NCBI GenBank assembly: GCA_030272155.1
Contig: CP126191.1
Location: forward strand, 186,001 to 250,000
Direction of reading: 5' to 3'
Source of the DNA: Tetradesmus obliquus
Lineage: Eukaryota; Chlorophyta; Chlorophyceae; Sphaeropleales; Scenedesmaceae
DNA length: 64,000 nucleotides
Below, piece by piece: positions 23,667-36,083 of the stretch. Both the position numbers and the translations under genes were made by a program. The notes under the pieces were generated by a model, which searched no databases, had not been told where the DNA came from, and saw only the letters and a program-made list of their open reading frames with translations. The first letter of the stretch is position 1. Every line of letters starts with the position of its first letter.

Positions 23667-26600
23667 CTACCCGTTACCGCTTGGCGGCTTCCGCACAATG
23701 GTTGCTGTGGTGGCCACATCCACCATGTAAACTGCAGCCTGCTTGCGCCCCGAAGCAGCATCCCCGGCAGCCAACGGCGGGGTTAAGCGCAGTCGGAACC
23801 TGTAGGTGGCTCCTAGCACGGGCGCCACACCATCTGACGTGTAGTTGCTGTTGATGTAGTAGTACGGCGGGAAGAGCAGGAGATTGTAATAGAGTGGCAT
23901 GCTTTGCGGGATCGGGCCCAGGTCGATAGACCCCTTGAAGACATCGCCTGCTACAGCCGGCCCCTGGCTGGGCTGCAGGCTTGATGCAGACAGCTCGTCG
24001 CCGCGCTGCTTGGCAGCCGTCACGCTGAAGATGCTGCTGCTGCCAGGCCGCTGGCGCTGCTGCTGCTGCTGCTGCTGCTGCTGTGGGCGAGCTGCCTGGC
24101 CGGGTGTTACAGTGTCATTGCCGTTGTCTGTGCCATTTGGTGGCCGTGTGGTGCAGTTGTGGCGGGCTGTCGGCACACACCACATCTCCACTTCAATACG
24201 AGCTGCCGGTCGCACCATGACAACGGCAATGTAGATGCTGTCGAAGTACGAGCCATCCGCGCTTACGTCAGCAGTGTACAGCGCCGAGCCGCCGCTGCGG
24301 TACCGGCATGTGACGTCATCCGGCCATACGTCGCACACGAATGCAGCCGGCCGGTCCTGCAGCACGCTTGCTGCAAGCGCATTCATCTCCGGCATGGGGG
24401 GCGCAAAGAACGCCAGGCTGTTGGGCTGGCCAAAGCTTGAGTAGTCTTTTGAGGCTCCTTGATAAGGTACCGACAGGGGTGACAGCCGAGCAGACTCCGG
24501 CGTGGTCCAGGGGTCAAAAGGGTTGAGGGTGCGGCTGGGCACTGCTGGAATGGGGCTGGCGCGCGGCTGATTAGGACCGGGCGTGAATGTTATGTAGCCG
24601 CTGATGATGGCATCATGCTGACGCAGCGCGTCAGGGATCCTCACTGTGACCTGCACGCGTACATGTAAAGCAGCAGGAGGGAACAGAAGCGAGTCTCTCG
24701 CGTTTCATGCTGTCAGGCACACCAAGAGTCACAGCTGCGCTGGATGCACAAAATGCAGCATCAAAATGCGCAACACAGACTGCAGGTGGCAAACCGCAAC
24801 CAGATCAGTCACAGGCTGCCTGTAGCAAGCATGCACTGCCGCACCCACGCTTGCCTGCTGCTGCCCTCAATAGCACGATCCACCTGCCTACCTTGACTGT
24901 CGCCTTGCCGTTGCCTGGCACCGTGACTGCTGCCGGCTGCGCCGTCACTGCAGCGCTTGGTGTGTCCACAGCATACACCTGCCGGTACCATCCCTTTGTA
25001 AGAGACACACCCACAGCAGGGCTGTGCCCGATGGCATATGTGATGTCTGTAGGGCCGCTGTTTGTGAGGGTGAGCTCGATTGTTTGTGCTGCCATGTCTG
25101 TGCGCAGCAGCAGCTCGTGGGGGCTGATGGACACCTCTGTGAATGCAGCAGCCATGGCCTGTGGGGGCGGCAGGCGCGGCAACAGCAAGCAGGCAGGCAG
25201 GCAGGCAGGCAGACAGGCAGGCAGACAGACATACAGGTCGCTTCATTGCACCGCTGCATCCATTTCGAGTGTGACACCTGTACATGCGTGTTATATGTGC
25301 ATGACAGACTACACGAGCGCACGGCAGCAAGCTGAGAGCCGAGCAAACCAGTGGAAACAGCATCAGCCTCTTATCACATGAGCAGGTACTGCAGGCAGGT
25401 GTGCTGCAGGTGCATTGCAGGCACTCTAACGTCAGCTAGGACAGCTGCAAACAGCCCACTGGGTGCAGCACGCCGCTCCCCTTCACGCACCCGCACAAGG
25501 CCTGCGCCTGTCTTCACTGGCGGCCACATCAGTGTGGTGTTTTGGTAGCGGATGGGCCGCGCTGTGTTCTTCAGCACGCGCGTTGCAGCAGCGATCCAGC
25601 CTCCCTCAGGCTTTGTCACGTTGAGCTGCTGCTGGCGCTGCTTCCACATGGCCACTACACCCGCCAGATACGGGCTCGCCTGCACAAGCACAATGCACAA
25701 GGTGAAAAACAGGCTATAGACAGCAGGCAGCTGCAATGCACAGAACCACACGCAGCACAACAGTTGCCTTGGCTTGAACAATAAAGCTGACACAATTGTA
25801 TGCGGGGGCACTGCGGTGCTCAGGCTGCTGCCAGCTGCATCAAGAGGGGTGCCTGCAACCCATTGAAGCTCAGCAGCTGCAGTGCAGCTGCCGCAGTGCA
25901 ACAAGGGCGCACTGCAGCAAATGCAACAGACGCAGCGCAGCGTTTGCAGTACAGTGTTCGAGCTGCAACACCTACAGAGCGGCATTTGCAGTTTCACATT
26001 CACAATGCAACGCATGGTGTGCAGCACTTGCAACGCAGCAACTACGCTGCGCAGTGCACCACCGCCACCACCACCCACCATGGAAGTGCCCTGCAGGTTG
26101 AGGTAGCGGTCCTCCGGCCCAGCCGAATAGATCATTGCGCCAGGCGCAGAAATATCCGGTTTCAGCTTCAGGTCAAGGCTAGGTCCCATGCTGCTCCATA
26201 CAGTAGGCTGGCCGCCCCACTCGCGTGGCAGTGGCACCATGGAAGCGCCAGACTCGCTCATCAGCCGAATCGACTTTGAGGGGTCGCGTGCCAGGCGTGC
26301 GGCGAGCGCGGCGCCGTGGTTTGCTGCCAGCACAAATACGGGCACCTGGCGGTTGCGCAGCAGGGTGCTGCCGGTGAAGGCAAAGTCGTCGTTGGGGTAC
26401 ACGAACAGCACCAGCCTGGGGCGCAGCGACTGTCACAGCAGCAGCAGCAGCAGCAGCGCGGGACACAGTTTCAGCACAGAGAGCGTGGGTGTGGTACAAC
26501 CCGCGCACCGCAAGCCACTGCCGCCTACATGCCCGTTCCTCGCTGCGCAAACCAGCTACGCGGCAATGCCGTGCAGGCTGAGCTGTGGCTGCCAAGTCAG

Positions 26601-29076
26601 CTTGCAGCAAGATTCAGATCGTGTCCTATGTTGTTCAGTCTCCAATTCTGGTCTCAGACCATGTGTTCAACCTGTTGTGGCACACGCCATCTAAAGATGG
26701 TGCCAGGACCCACGTGTAGCTACTACCCCTCTAAAACAAGCAGGCCTGCCAGCAGTGCCGCCGCCAGCCTCACCAGCAGCCAGTCCCAGATCTCAGGGCT
26801 GCTGCTGATGCCCCTGCCCAGGCAGTCGGGCATGATCTGCAGCACGATGCCCTTGTCTTTCATCTGCTGTGCCCGCTGCATGCGCGTGACGGGCACAAGC
26901 GGCTCGCAGCCGCTGGCGCTGCCAAAGGCCGGGGAGGTGCGCAGCAGCAGCAGCGACACCGGCAGGCGCATCGTGCCGCTGGTGGTAGCCTTGGTGTCGA
27001 CGCGGGTGTACGCCCCTGCAGGATGGCAGTGGGGGCGCAGACAGCAGCAGTAGCAGCAGTAACAGCAGCGCAACAGCAACATTCAGGCGTGAGGGAGACC
27101 TGATCAGCAGCAGCATGCGGCTGGAATGCTGTGGCAGATGTTGTGGCGGGTGAAAGCAGGGAGCTGGTGCACGGTGCGCATGCATTGCAGTGCTGCCGCG
27201 CAGACAGCATCACCGCACAGTGCACTGCATCTTTGTGTGTGAAGACTCCTCATTTTAGCAGTGTGAATGCAGGTGCCTTCTAAAGCCGGCACTGCAGCAT
27301 TTCGGCTGCTGCTGCTGTTGAAGGCCGCGCAGGTTTGTTCCTGTTATAGCAATACAGCCAACATCTGCCACGCCCCAAGCAACTCACAAATCCAGTTTGT
27401 CTTCTCATCGCCGCCCATGCTGATGTTCCTGTTGAGCTTAAACATCGACACCGGGATCTCTGAGGCGTTCACGGCTGCCACAGCAATCACACCCTCAATC
27501 AAATCAGGTGTCCCCATGGACCAGAGGTAGGCCTCCCCACTGTTGCCTCCCTCATTGCCTGCTGCTGCCACTGGGATGACGTCTGCATCAATCACAGGCT
27601 GGATGGCTTTTATCTGCTCCTCAGATACTGTGAGTCCGTACGAGCCAAAGCTCATATTGATGACGTCACATTGCGCCTTGACGCTCTGGTTCCATGCACG
27701 GTGAATGGCGGCGTCGTACATGTTGCTGTTGCTGTTGTCGCGCCCCGCGTCACCAAGCTGCAGCAGCAGTGGCAGCAGCGAGCTCGACAGATCAGCAGAT
27801 CATGACAGATCAGCAGATCATCACAGACCAGCAGATCATGACAGAGTATGACAGATCAGCAGATCATGGCAGGGAGCTGACAGCAGCAAACAAGCACTGA
27901 CTGCGCTGCAGCTGCTGGCTGGCTTGCTGTCACAGCGCAGCTTTGGAAGCAAGCCAAAGTCACGTACGGTAGCCGCAGCATGGCAGCAGTGAGTGATGCA
28001 TCAAGCACAGCTCGGCGCAGCCCTGCAGCAACGAAGTGCTTGAGCATGTACAATGCTCGCTAGATCAGACCAATGCGGGGAAGTCGGGTATTTGAGCTGC
28101 TGAGGTTGACTGTGCATGCTGCATGTGGCTGTGCATGTGGCTGTGCATGTGGCTGTGCATGTGGCTGTGCATGTGGCTGTGCTTGTGGCTGTGCATGTGG
28201 CTGTGCATGTGGCTGTGCATGTGGCTGTGCATACTGCATGTGGCTGTGCATGTGGCTGTGCATGTGGCTGTGCGTGTGGCTGTGCATGTGGCTGTGCATG
28301 TGGCTGTGCATGTGGCTGCGCGTGTGGCTGTGCATGTGGCTGTGCATGTGGCTGTGCATACTGCATGTGGCTGTCTGTGTGGCTGCGCATGTGGCTGTGC
28401 ATGTGGCTGTGCATACTGCATGTGGCTGTGCAAGGTGCCACGCACCTTGAAGGCGCCCAAGTGCGCCTGCAGCAAGGCAACAGCAGCCAGCAGCAGGATG
28501 CAGGGACCATTGCACACACAGCAGAGCAGCGGCAAACACGCAGTAAGTAAAGCGGATGTTACTGCCACCTTACGGTGCTGCTGGGCAGGGCTGCTCTGCT
28601 GCACAGGCGTGTATCTACAGGTGCCAGCTGTGCCGCTTGACAAGTTGCCACACCCAGGATAATGCATGGTGCTTTGCCCCTCACGTGATGCAAGCTACTT
28701 TTCAACTGCGTGCATTCCAATGTGCGCTGCGCATGCGCAGCGCACCACGCCCTCTGCAGCAGAACCTGCCATACTGCTGCCCTGCTGTCCCTTGCTGCTG
28801 TGCGGTCATGCTGCCGTATGCTGCTGTGCTGCCGTGCTGCCGTGCTGCCACAATGCCGTGCTGCCATATGCTGCCGTGCTGCCGTGCTGCCATGCTGCCA
28901 TATGCTGCTTGCTGCCTTGGTGCCACACTGCCTTGCTGCCCTGCTGCACTGCCGCGGTGCACACCCCCTCCCTCCCTGCCAGCTTGCTTACCAGGTAGGC
29001 CACGCCGCGCTGCTGCGCCAGCGGGGTGCCGTCCTTGTCCAGCAGCTTGAAGGGCTGGCCGCCCACAGCGATGCCT

Positions 29077-29115
<39 letters not shown>

Positions 29116-30197
29116 GCGATGATCCAGGTGCCTTGAGGTCTGGCTGATGCTAGATTTGCAGCATGCATTCGGCGCAGCGCCGCGGGCGCACCGAGTGCAC
29201 CCCAGCGCGCTGCTGTGTGCGTGAGGGACACCCAACACGCAAACACGTGCATTGCATGCAGTGACAGGCGTGCATGAGGTGTCTGGTAGCAGCTGGCTGC
29301 ATAGCCGCAGCTGCTCAGCGAAGCTGCAAGCGCCCGCAGTGACGCTGCTGGGCTGCATTACATGATGGCATATGCATGTGTGGCTCGCTGCTGCAACAGT
29401 GCAGTGCTGCCACACGCTGCTGCAACATGCGCCCCACCTGCCACATGCGTGCCGTGGAAGACCTGCGGCGCCGTGACCTGCACAACACAGCACGTCCCGC
29501 ACGGGCAGCAGCAGCTGTCAGTGCAAGCACTGTCAATACACAGCAGGTGCTGCTGTGAGGTGCGTGTCACATGTGCTGTGAGGTGCGTGTCACATGTGCT
29601 GTGAGGTGCGTGTCACATGTGCTGTGAGGTGCGTGTCACATGTGCTGTGAGGTGCGTGTCACATGTGCTGTGAGGTGCGTGTCACATGTGCTGTGAGGTG
29701 CGTGTCACATGTGCTGTGAGGTGCGTGTCACATGTGCTGGCAGGGATCAAGCTTGATTGCTGCACGGCACGTTCGGAACTGCTGAGATGTCTCTCTGCAC
29801 TCGATGCTTGGAAACATACGCCATCACTCATTGTCTTCAGCAAAGATCTGCTGCTGCTGCGCGTCAGCTGCAAGCCCGATTGTGCAGCGCACCGCTGTCT
29901 GGCTTGTTTGTGACATCAATTTGTCTATCAAGCCATAGCATAAATGCTTTCGCGCACCGCTGTCTGGTTGGGCCAGGACGCATCATAGTTGTAGAACACC
30001 CTGCAGGGCCAGCGCCAGGGGGGAACCACACTGCACCCCCCAAAGGTGGGGTGCGTGATGTCTGTGCACAGGCCGGCAGGCAGGCAGGGCAGGGCAAGGT
30101 GTGCGGTGTGGGAGAGAAGCTTCGGATGCAGCAGACCTTGTGTGATGGGCAGCACAGCATGCAGCAGCCCCTGCTGAATCTTGCGACTTTCTCCCTG

Positions 30198-30235
<38 letters not shown>

Positions 30236-31181
30236 ACTGCTGTCGCTGGTGCTGCTGTCGCCTCCGCCGCTGCTGCTGGTGCTGCCGCCGCTGCTGCCGC
30301 CGCCGCTGCTGCTGTGTTGGTTGTGACAGGCGCCACGCAAGTGACAGCCTCTGCTCACCTATGCTGTTGTCCAGCACACACACGCGCGTGCCGTACCCGT
30401 TCAGGCCATACTGCTGCGCGGCAGCAACCTGCGGCAGAGCAGTACGGCAGACGCAACCAATACGTGAAGCGTAATTTACACAACATTGCCCACTGTGCAC
30501 CCAATTTTGGGCATGAATGGCCCAACAGTGATATGTGGTTGCCGGCTCAGCTTCCTTGCAAGTGAGGTACAGGCACAGCTTGTTATGGGTGCAGCGACAT
30601 ACGCGCGTCCCACACATGACATTGCCAAATCACACCTCCTGTCGGTGTGATATATGCCGTGTCTGGCCGCGGGTTCATTAGCTGCAGCTATGACCCAGAC
30701 CAACATGACACTCTTGCATAACCAAATCAAGCTAGCACGTTTCAGCGCTGGCAGTGCAGCAGCGACATGGCAGCTGAGCTGGATGGAGCTGCTTGCTGCT
30801 GCTGCAGCAGCAGCAGTAGCAGCAGCAGCAGCAGCCTGCTGAGCGTCTGCAGGTGTCAGCTGGGCCTCTGCAGGCGCATGCGGGGGCACTTGCAGGGGCG
30901 CCCTGCAGCGCATACGTTCAGTGCTATGCTGCCTGGCCCACCTGGGTCATGTGCCTGCCGTCTGTGCCCAGCACTGCCATCTTGACCTCATCGTTTTCGA
31001 AATCATCCTGAGCAGCAGCCACATCAGCAGTGGCAGCAGCAGCGGCAGCGGCAGCGGCGGCCAGATGCCAGGTGAAGATGCCATGTGCAGACGTACCTGA
31101 CAGCACCAGCAGGCCAACTAGCTCCGCGCTGATCGCTCGGGTTGCGTGCTTCCAAGGTGTAAAGATTGATGTAGGGTGCAT
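23667..31181 (-). CDS. Secreted subtilisin-like serine protease, S8 family (12 exons, 986 aa)
   Basis: Exons: 30942-31181, 30359-30428, 29958-30061, 29438-29477, 28992-29074, 28446-28466, 27388-27757, 26774-27015, 26079-26429, 25491-25679, 24892-25158, 23667-24650; sum 2961 nt. The catalytic triad and oxyanion site are visible: RVCVLDNSI (Asp near 100), FHGTHVAG (His near 146), VAAAGNEGG (Asn near 254) and GTSMASPYLAGVVAMW (Ser near 506), the last spanning a splice junction. A GAGLVR segment then leads into an Fn3-like beta domain (about 571-659, SISPHELLLRT), and a 327-residue C-terminal region with a Gln tract follows. Subtilases cleave extracellular or cell-wall proteins, and in algae some act in hatching or wall release; that role is inference. 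Exon 1, with a hydrophobic stretch that could be a signal peptide, is the least certain part. Confidence 0.85.
25192..25232 (+). repeat. GCAG/ACAG tetranucleotide tract
   Basis: Ten or so GCAG or ACAG units in an intron of the subtilase gene, between exons 10 and 11. Confidence 0.85.
27786..27870 (+). repeat. GATCAGCAGATCATGACA minisatellite
   Basis: About four imperfect copies of an 18-23 bp unit containing GATCAGCAGATCAT, in intron 6 of the subtilase gene just upstream of exon 7. Confidence 0.8.
28117..28433 (+). repeat. 12-bp minisatellite, about 25 copies
   Basis: Tandem TGTGCATGTGGC units with periodic ATACTGCATG interruptions that give a longer higher-order period. It fills much of subtilase intron 6 and stops about 13 bp from the splice donor of the 21-nt exon at 28446-28466. 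The repeat translates as repeated CACGCACG or HMHSHMHS-type peptides, but these are not coding. Confidence 0.92.
28446..28466 (-). other. 21-nt micro-exon of the subtilase
   Basis: Flanked by CTGCAG on the acceptor side and GTGCGT on the donor side, it encodes AHLGAFK. It joins GVAYL and LGDAG without a phase change and restores the usual subtilase spacing after the HGTHVAG block. Confidence 0.65.
29553..29736 (+). repeat. 23-bp minisatellite, 8 copies
   Basis: Eight nearly perfect copies of a 23-bp unit (GTGCTGTGAGGTGCGTGTCA plus CAT), in subtilase intron 3. On the plus strand each unit carries GTGAG and GTGCG strings that resemble the local splice donors, but the host gene is on the minus strand. 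Confidence 0.95.
29887..29903 (-). repeat. Short copy of subtilase exon 3 donor edge
   Basis: The 16 bp GCGCACCGCTGTCTGG occur here and at the real exon 3 end (29953-29968), including the ACAGCG/GTGCGC junction. The copy lies 66 bp downstream, in the intron. Confidence 0.6.
30196..30330 (+). repeat. CTG/CCG-rich microsatellite
   Basis: A CTG run followed by mixed CTG/CCG triplets, within subtilase intron 2. Confidence 0.85.
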
Positions 31182-32104
31182 CTGTGCATGGGTTCATGGG
31201 CCAACGCTGCACGTGTTTGTGCCCCCTGCCGCGAGAGGCTTGAAACAGTACTCTACCATACACATATCCCACTCCTCGCGCGGAACACTTCAGTACAGTT
31301 CAAACTCATTGGTGTGTCAATGCGTTTTGGATTTGTTCTGATCCGTAAGGCAGCGTGCCCTGCTTTGCGTTGTCTGCAGCAAACCCACCTTGCTCACTTG
31401 GGCACCGCTGCATGACCAACCCCAGAGCACTAGCACTAGCAGCCAATACAATCTTTTTCTTTGCATCATTTCTGTGGTTTTCGGCAACCAATCATGGTCC
31501 TGAGAACTGGCGCCTGTTCCTGCGAGCTTCCTTCACAGCATAGCACTCTCGATACAGTGCAAAACAAACTCCAGAACACGTAAAAGTGTGCAAGACAGTG
31601 GATAATCCAGCGGTGCGCTTCAGCTGACTTCGCCATTCACGCACGGGCCCGGACCGTCGGGACCGTCACTTTGGTGACACCTTCCCGTTTGCTGCCCAAG
31701 CATTGAAGGGTCTCGCACATTGCACTGTTGGTAAACTAGCCGTGGTACCTGTACTGTACAGCATGTTGCTTGCTATTACGCACGGCCTGTACTTCACGCA
31801 AGATGTCGACACCTGCAGCAGCAGGATCCTGCCGCAATCGCAAACAAAATGATCAAAACAGTCAGCACCAGGTGCTTAAACGCATCTCAGCGCATCATTG
31901 TCATGGCATACACGTAGCTATCAGCAGCAATACCTGGTGACAGCCTAACCCGCATGAGGGGTGTGATCACACTGCAGCCATTCTTTCAATCACCACCAGC
32001 TGTGGCAACCCATCATCAGTCTACACCGCATCACCAGCCCAGCCAACCCAATCCTCCCCTAATTTGGCCCACCAGCAGCTACACCAGACTCAGCCAGGGC
32101 CCCC
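31182..32104. other. Spacer between the subtilase and NNRE-PNPO genes
   Basis: About 920 bp between two minus-strand genes, with no supportable gene. It should hold the subtilase promoter and the 3' UTR of the fusion gene. The stretch at 31430-31900 lacks the CTG-rich character of the genes. Confidence 0.4.
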
Positions 32105-32905
32105 TCAGGGGTACAGCCGCTCCAGCTTCCACTCGCTGCTGTCTGTGCCCCTCCTGCTGTAGCGCAGCCTGTCATGCAGCCTGCTGGGCCGGCCCTGCCA
32201 GAACTCCACTGCAACAGGCCGCACCAGGAAGCCGCCCCAGTGCTCCGGCTTGGGCACAGGCACGGCGGGATCCTCGTACACAGCCTGCAGCTGCCGCTGC
32301 CTGCAGCAGCAGCAGCAGCAGCGGCAGCAGCAGCGCGCGCGCGGAGACGCAGTGAGCCCAACAACAAGGCCAAAGAAGCAATGTGCGGTGGAGGGCAGTC
32401 CCGTTGTGTGGTGGAAGACGCATGCAGCTGGGCAAGCTCACTGTGTGCTTCGGCAGCAGCTCACCTGTGTGTGCCTCTGCCTGCTGAGGGCCAGCGGCAG
32501 ATTGTTGTACGTTCAACGGCTGCAGCTTCAAACAGGCAAAGCGGCACAAGAAGACAGCATCAAGCAGCAGCCTTGCAAGCGCGCCTGCCCCTGCCCCGCC
32601 ATGCCCTGCATGCCTGCTCCGAGGGGCTCACCTTGCTATCTTTGCGCGCCCGCCAGGCGCCAACACCAACATTAAAGGTGCACAACCTTGCATTTATTGT
32701 GTAAACAGCTTCTTTACACCAGGCCAGCCGCATGCCTGCCCATGCATGGACTCACCTTGCCTCAATTTCTGCGCGCCCGCCGGGCACCACGCTGCTCTGC
32801 AGGCTGACCCAGGCGCCAATGCGGCTGCCGCGCGGCCTGCTGTCAAAGTAGGCCTGGCTCTCAGCCTCGGGCAGACGCTCCACGGGGCCCTCAATGCGCA
32901 CCTGC

Positions 32906-32936
<31 letters not shown>

Positions 32937-35900
32937 GAGCAGCAGCAGCATCAGCAGTTGCCCTGAGATTCAGCCTCAGGCAGCCGCTCCACGGGGGCCT
33001 CAATGTGCACCTGCACAGCAGCAGCAGCAGCAGCAGCACTGCAACTGGCAGTTGGCCTAAAATTCAGCCTCGGGCAGCCGCTCCACTGGGCTCTCAATGC
33101 ACACCTGCACCGTGCTGCACACGGCAAGCAGCTGCAGAGAGAGCAATTGCAGGCAGCATGACAGGTGCACATGCAAGGTGCCATGGGGGGTTGGGTCCAG
33201 TGATACACGGCCTGCGCCACGAGCCTGGCCGCAGCGATGAGACGCACATTCACAGCAGCAAGCGGGGTGTGCTTGCACACATAGCATCTCCACATGCGCA
33301 CACGCACGGCAGCTGCTGCTACGAGCTCAGCACCTTGCGCAATCGCTCTTGCGCAGCAACGCCGCTGCCGCAGCACCCTGGCGCCGCACCTGGCGCTGCA
33401 GCCCCTCCCACCAGAAGGCCAGTGCGGTGCGGCCCCCTGCAGCCAGCTCCTGGCCCTTGCGGCTGTTGTAGTTGGTGTAGAACACAAAGCCGCGCTCGTC
33501 GTAGCCTGCAGAGGCAGTGTGGCAAGCAATGCGGCAATAGTTGGCACAAACTGATTGCAGGCATTGTGGCAAGCAACCAGGCAACAGTTAATGAAAAAAA
33601 TACGCAGCCGCGCTTGTCGTAGCCTGCAGGCAAACATGAAAGGCATCGTGGCACGCAACCAGGCAGCGGTTGGTGCAGAACACAAGCCGCACTCGTCGCA
33701 GCCTGCTGCAGCGCCTGATCCACTGTGGAAGCAGTGGCGGCTGCAGGCAGCGTGAGCAACAGGAGCGCAATGTGGTAGGATCTGCAAGCATCACCGCAAG
33801 CCGCTGCTGCAAAACCAACACTAGGGCACCGCAGTTGCAGAATGTGGTGACAGGCGCTAAGGCGCTATGATGCTAATGTCAAAAGGCACAGCAGCCGCGG
33901 CTGTTCTGTGCCAAACAGCTGCTGCTGCTGCTGCTGGCCTGGCCCTCACCCTTGAGCAGCACGTATCTCAGGCTGGGCTGGCCGCTGCTGCTGCAGCTGG
34001 CCACTGCCATGGCGTTGGGCTCCTCACAGACCTGCAGCAGCAGCAGCAGCAGCACAGTGTGTTGGTTCTGGTCGGCATGCCGCACTTGTATACATCTGCA
34101 CCAAATTGTCTTCTGCCAGTGTTCACTTCCAGCAGGCCAGCAGACCTCGCTGGCAAGCGCAGCAAGCTGTCGCTGCGCGCTGCAGCCATGAGAGGCATCT
34201 GTCAACAATGCAGACCTATGCTGCTGCGCGCCATTTGCACAACATGCAGCCGGCCTGTCACTGCAGTGCACCACCCCAGCCCCAGCAGCAGCAGCAGCAG
34301 CAGTCGCAGTAGCAGCAGCAGCAGCAGCAGCAGCAGCAAGCCCCCACCTTGCTCTCCACTGCTGCCTTGAACCATGCGTCAAACTGCGCCAGCGGCTCAG
34401 GCGCAGCCTCAGCTTCCAGCAGGCCGTGCATCTCGTAGCTGATGCGCATGTCTGCGGGGGACGGCACAGCCGCTGCTGCGCCCTCGGCCGCTGCTGCTGC
34501 CATCGACACAAGCCCTGCTGCTGCTGGGTCTGCTGCTGCTGCTGAGGGGAGTTTGACGCACTGCTGCACACCAGGGAAGGGCGGCAGCAGCAGGCTGTAC
34601 TTGTCACGGATGGCCGGCGGCACGAAGCGGCCACCTAGGTAGTGGTGCGGGCCCTGCAGCAGCAGCAGCAGCACATGTAGCTGAGCACACCCTGCTTGAG
34701 CACATGGCTGTAATCCTATACCGAAAGCTGTATAGCATGTCTACCACACTACTGATCACAGCATGTGTGGTCCACTGCATGCTCTGTTGATATGCCTGGG
34801 GCCCTGTGTGCCACAACCTATAGCTAATCAACACACTGTTCATCTGCATACTGGCACATGCTGTGTTTGTCGTTGCCTGCAGTCGCACCTTGAACTGACG
34901 GGGCAAAACAGAAGATTGTTACGCATTGTAACGCACCTTGAAGTGCTGCGCAGCCAGCTTGGGTGCAGTGAGTGACACCAGCATGTCAGGAGCCAGCACG
35001 TTTGAGTTGTCCCCCGGCCCCTCTTCCACGTGCCAGCCTGAGGGGATGTCCACGGACACGATGGCGGGCGGCTGCGAGGACGGCGCCAGCATCTGGCCCA
35101 GCATGGTTTGTGAGGAGAACAGGGCGCATGAACAAGCTCAGATCCAAATGATAGCAACAGCATTGTACACAAACCCATGAACAGAGACTGCTGCTGAAGA
35201 AAAGGTCAAGAAGCTGACTCGGTGCAATTGCGTCAGGCACATCATCGTCGCTGAAGACCTGGTGATGCACTAGTGCTGGCTGTTACTGTTACACTGGCGT
35301 GCTGCCAGGCAGCTGCTACGTGCAGATACCTGGGCACAGCCCCTAACCTATATACGTGCCTGCTTGCTACACACTTGCCCTCACCTGCAGCAGGCCATCA
35401 AAGGGGGGCCGTGGGCTGCCCTTGAAGCTGAACCCAAACAGCGCGTCAACCACCACGTCAGCAACAGCAGCCAGCCCACCGCTGCTGCTGCTGCTGCTGC
35501 TGCTGCTGCCTTGCTGCTGTGCTGGCTGGCTGGCTGCTGCAGTCAGCTGCTCCAAGGTCAGGAGATGTATTCCCAGGGCCTTGCACTGCGTGACGAGGCC
35601 GCTGTACAGCGGCTTGTCGGTGGGCTTGGGGTAGCACACCTGCAGCAGCAGCAGCAGCGGCAGCAGCAGCGGCAGCAGTGTCACTTACTGCAAAAAAGGG
35701 ACAGGGACCATCCCTGCAGGCTGCTGTGCGGCGTGCTGGCTCTGTGCAGCTATGGAGACACACATGCTGGGTGTGCACAGGCGATATGGGGAGCAGCAGC
35801 ACGCTCCACCAGAGCTGCTGCCACACTGAACTGCACACCAGTGCGCTTGCTGGCTGCACAAACACCGTGCTGCTGCTGCTGCTGCTGCTGTTTGAGTGCT

Positions 35901-36034
35901 GCATTTTTAGGCGCTAGTGCTGCTGCAAACAGCTGGTCTGCTGCTGATGTAGCTGCGCCTGCTGCCGCCCTCACTTGCACGTCGTAGCCAAAGTGTGTCA
36001 GGTGACGCCCAGCAACCAGCCCATCACCACCTGT

Positions 36035-36083
<49 letters not shown>

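Noticed and set aside
28073..28667. Open frames of 125-200 codons with HMHSHMHS or CACGCACG repeats
   Set aside because: Every phase of the 12-bp minisatellite is open because the unit length is a multiple of three and lacks stops. The array lies in a subtilase intron.
28117..29736. CRISPR-like regular repeat arrays
   Set aside because: Units are directly tandem with no unique spacers and lie in introns of a eukaryotic gene; these are minisatellites.
31600..31720. GGACCGTCGGGACCGTC hairpin-like repeats as an RNA gene
   Set aside because: The symmetry is short and there is no tRNA or snRNA consensus such as GGTTCGAATCC nearby.
32955..33113. Copies of VERLPEAE as additional real exons or a mutually exclusive exon cassette
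   Set aside because: Neither copy is followed by the rest of the exon or a matching donor, and one runs into a stop, so they are not complete alternative exons.
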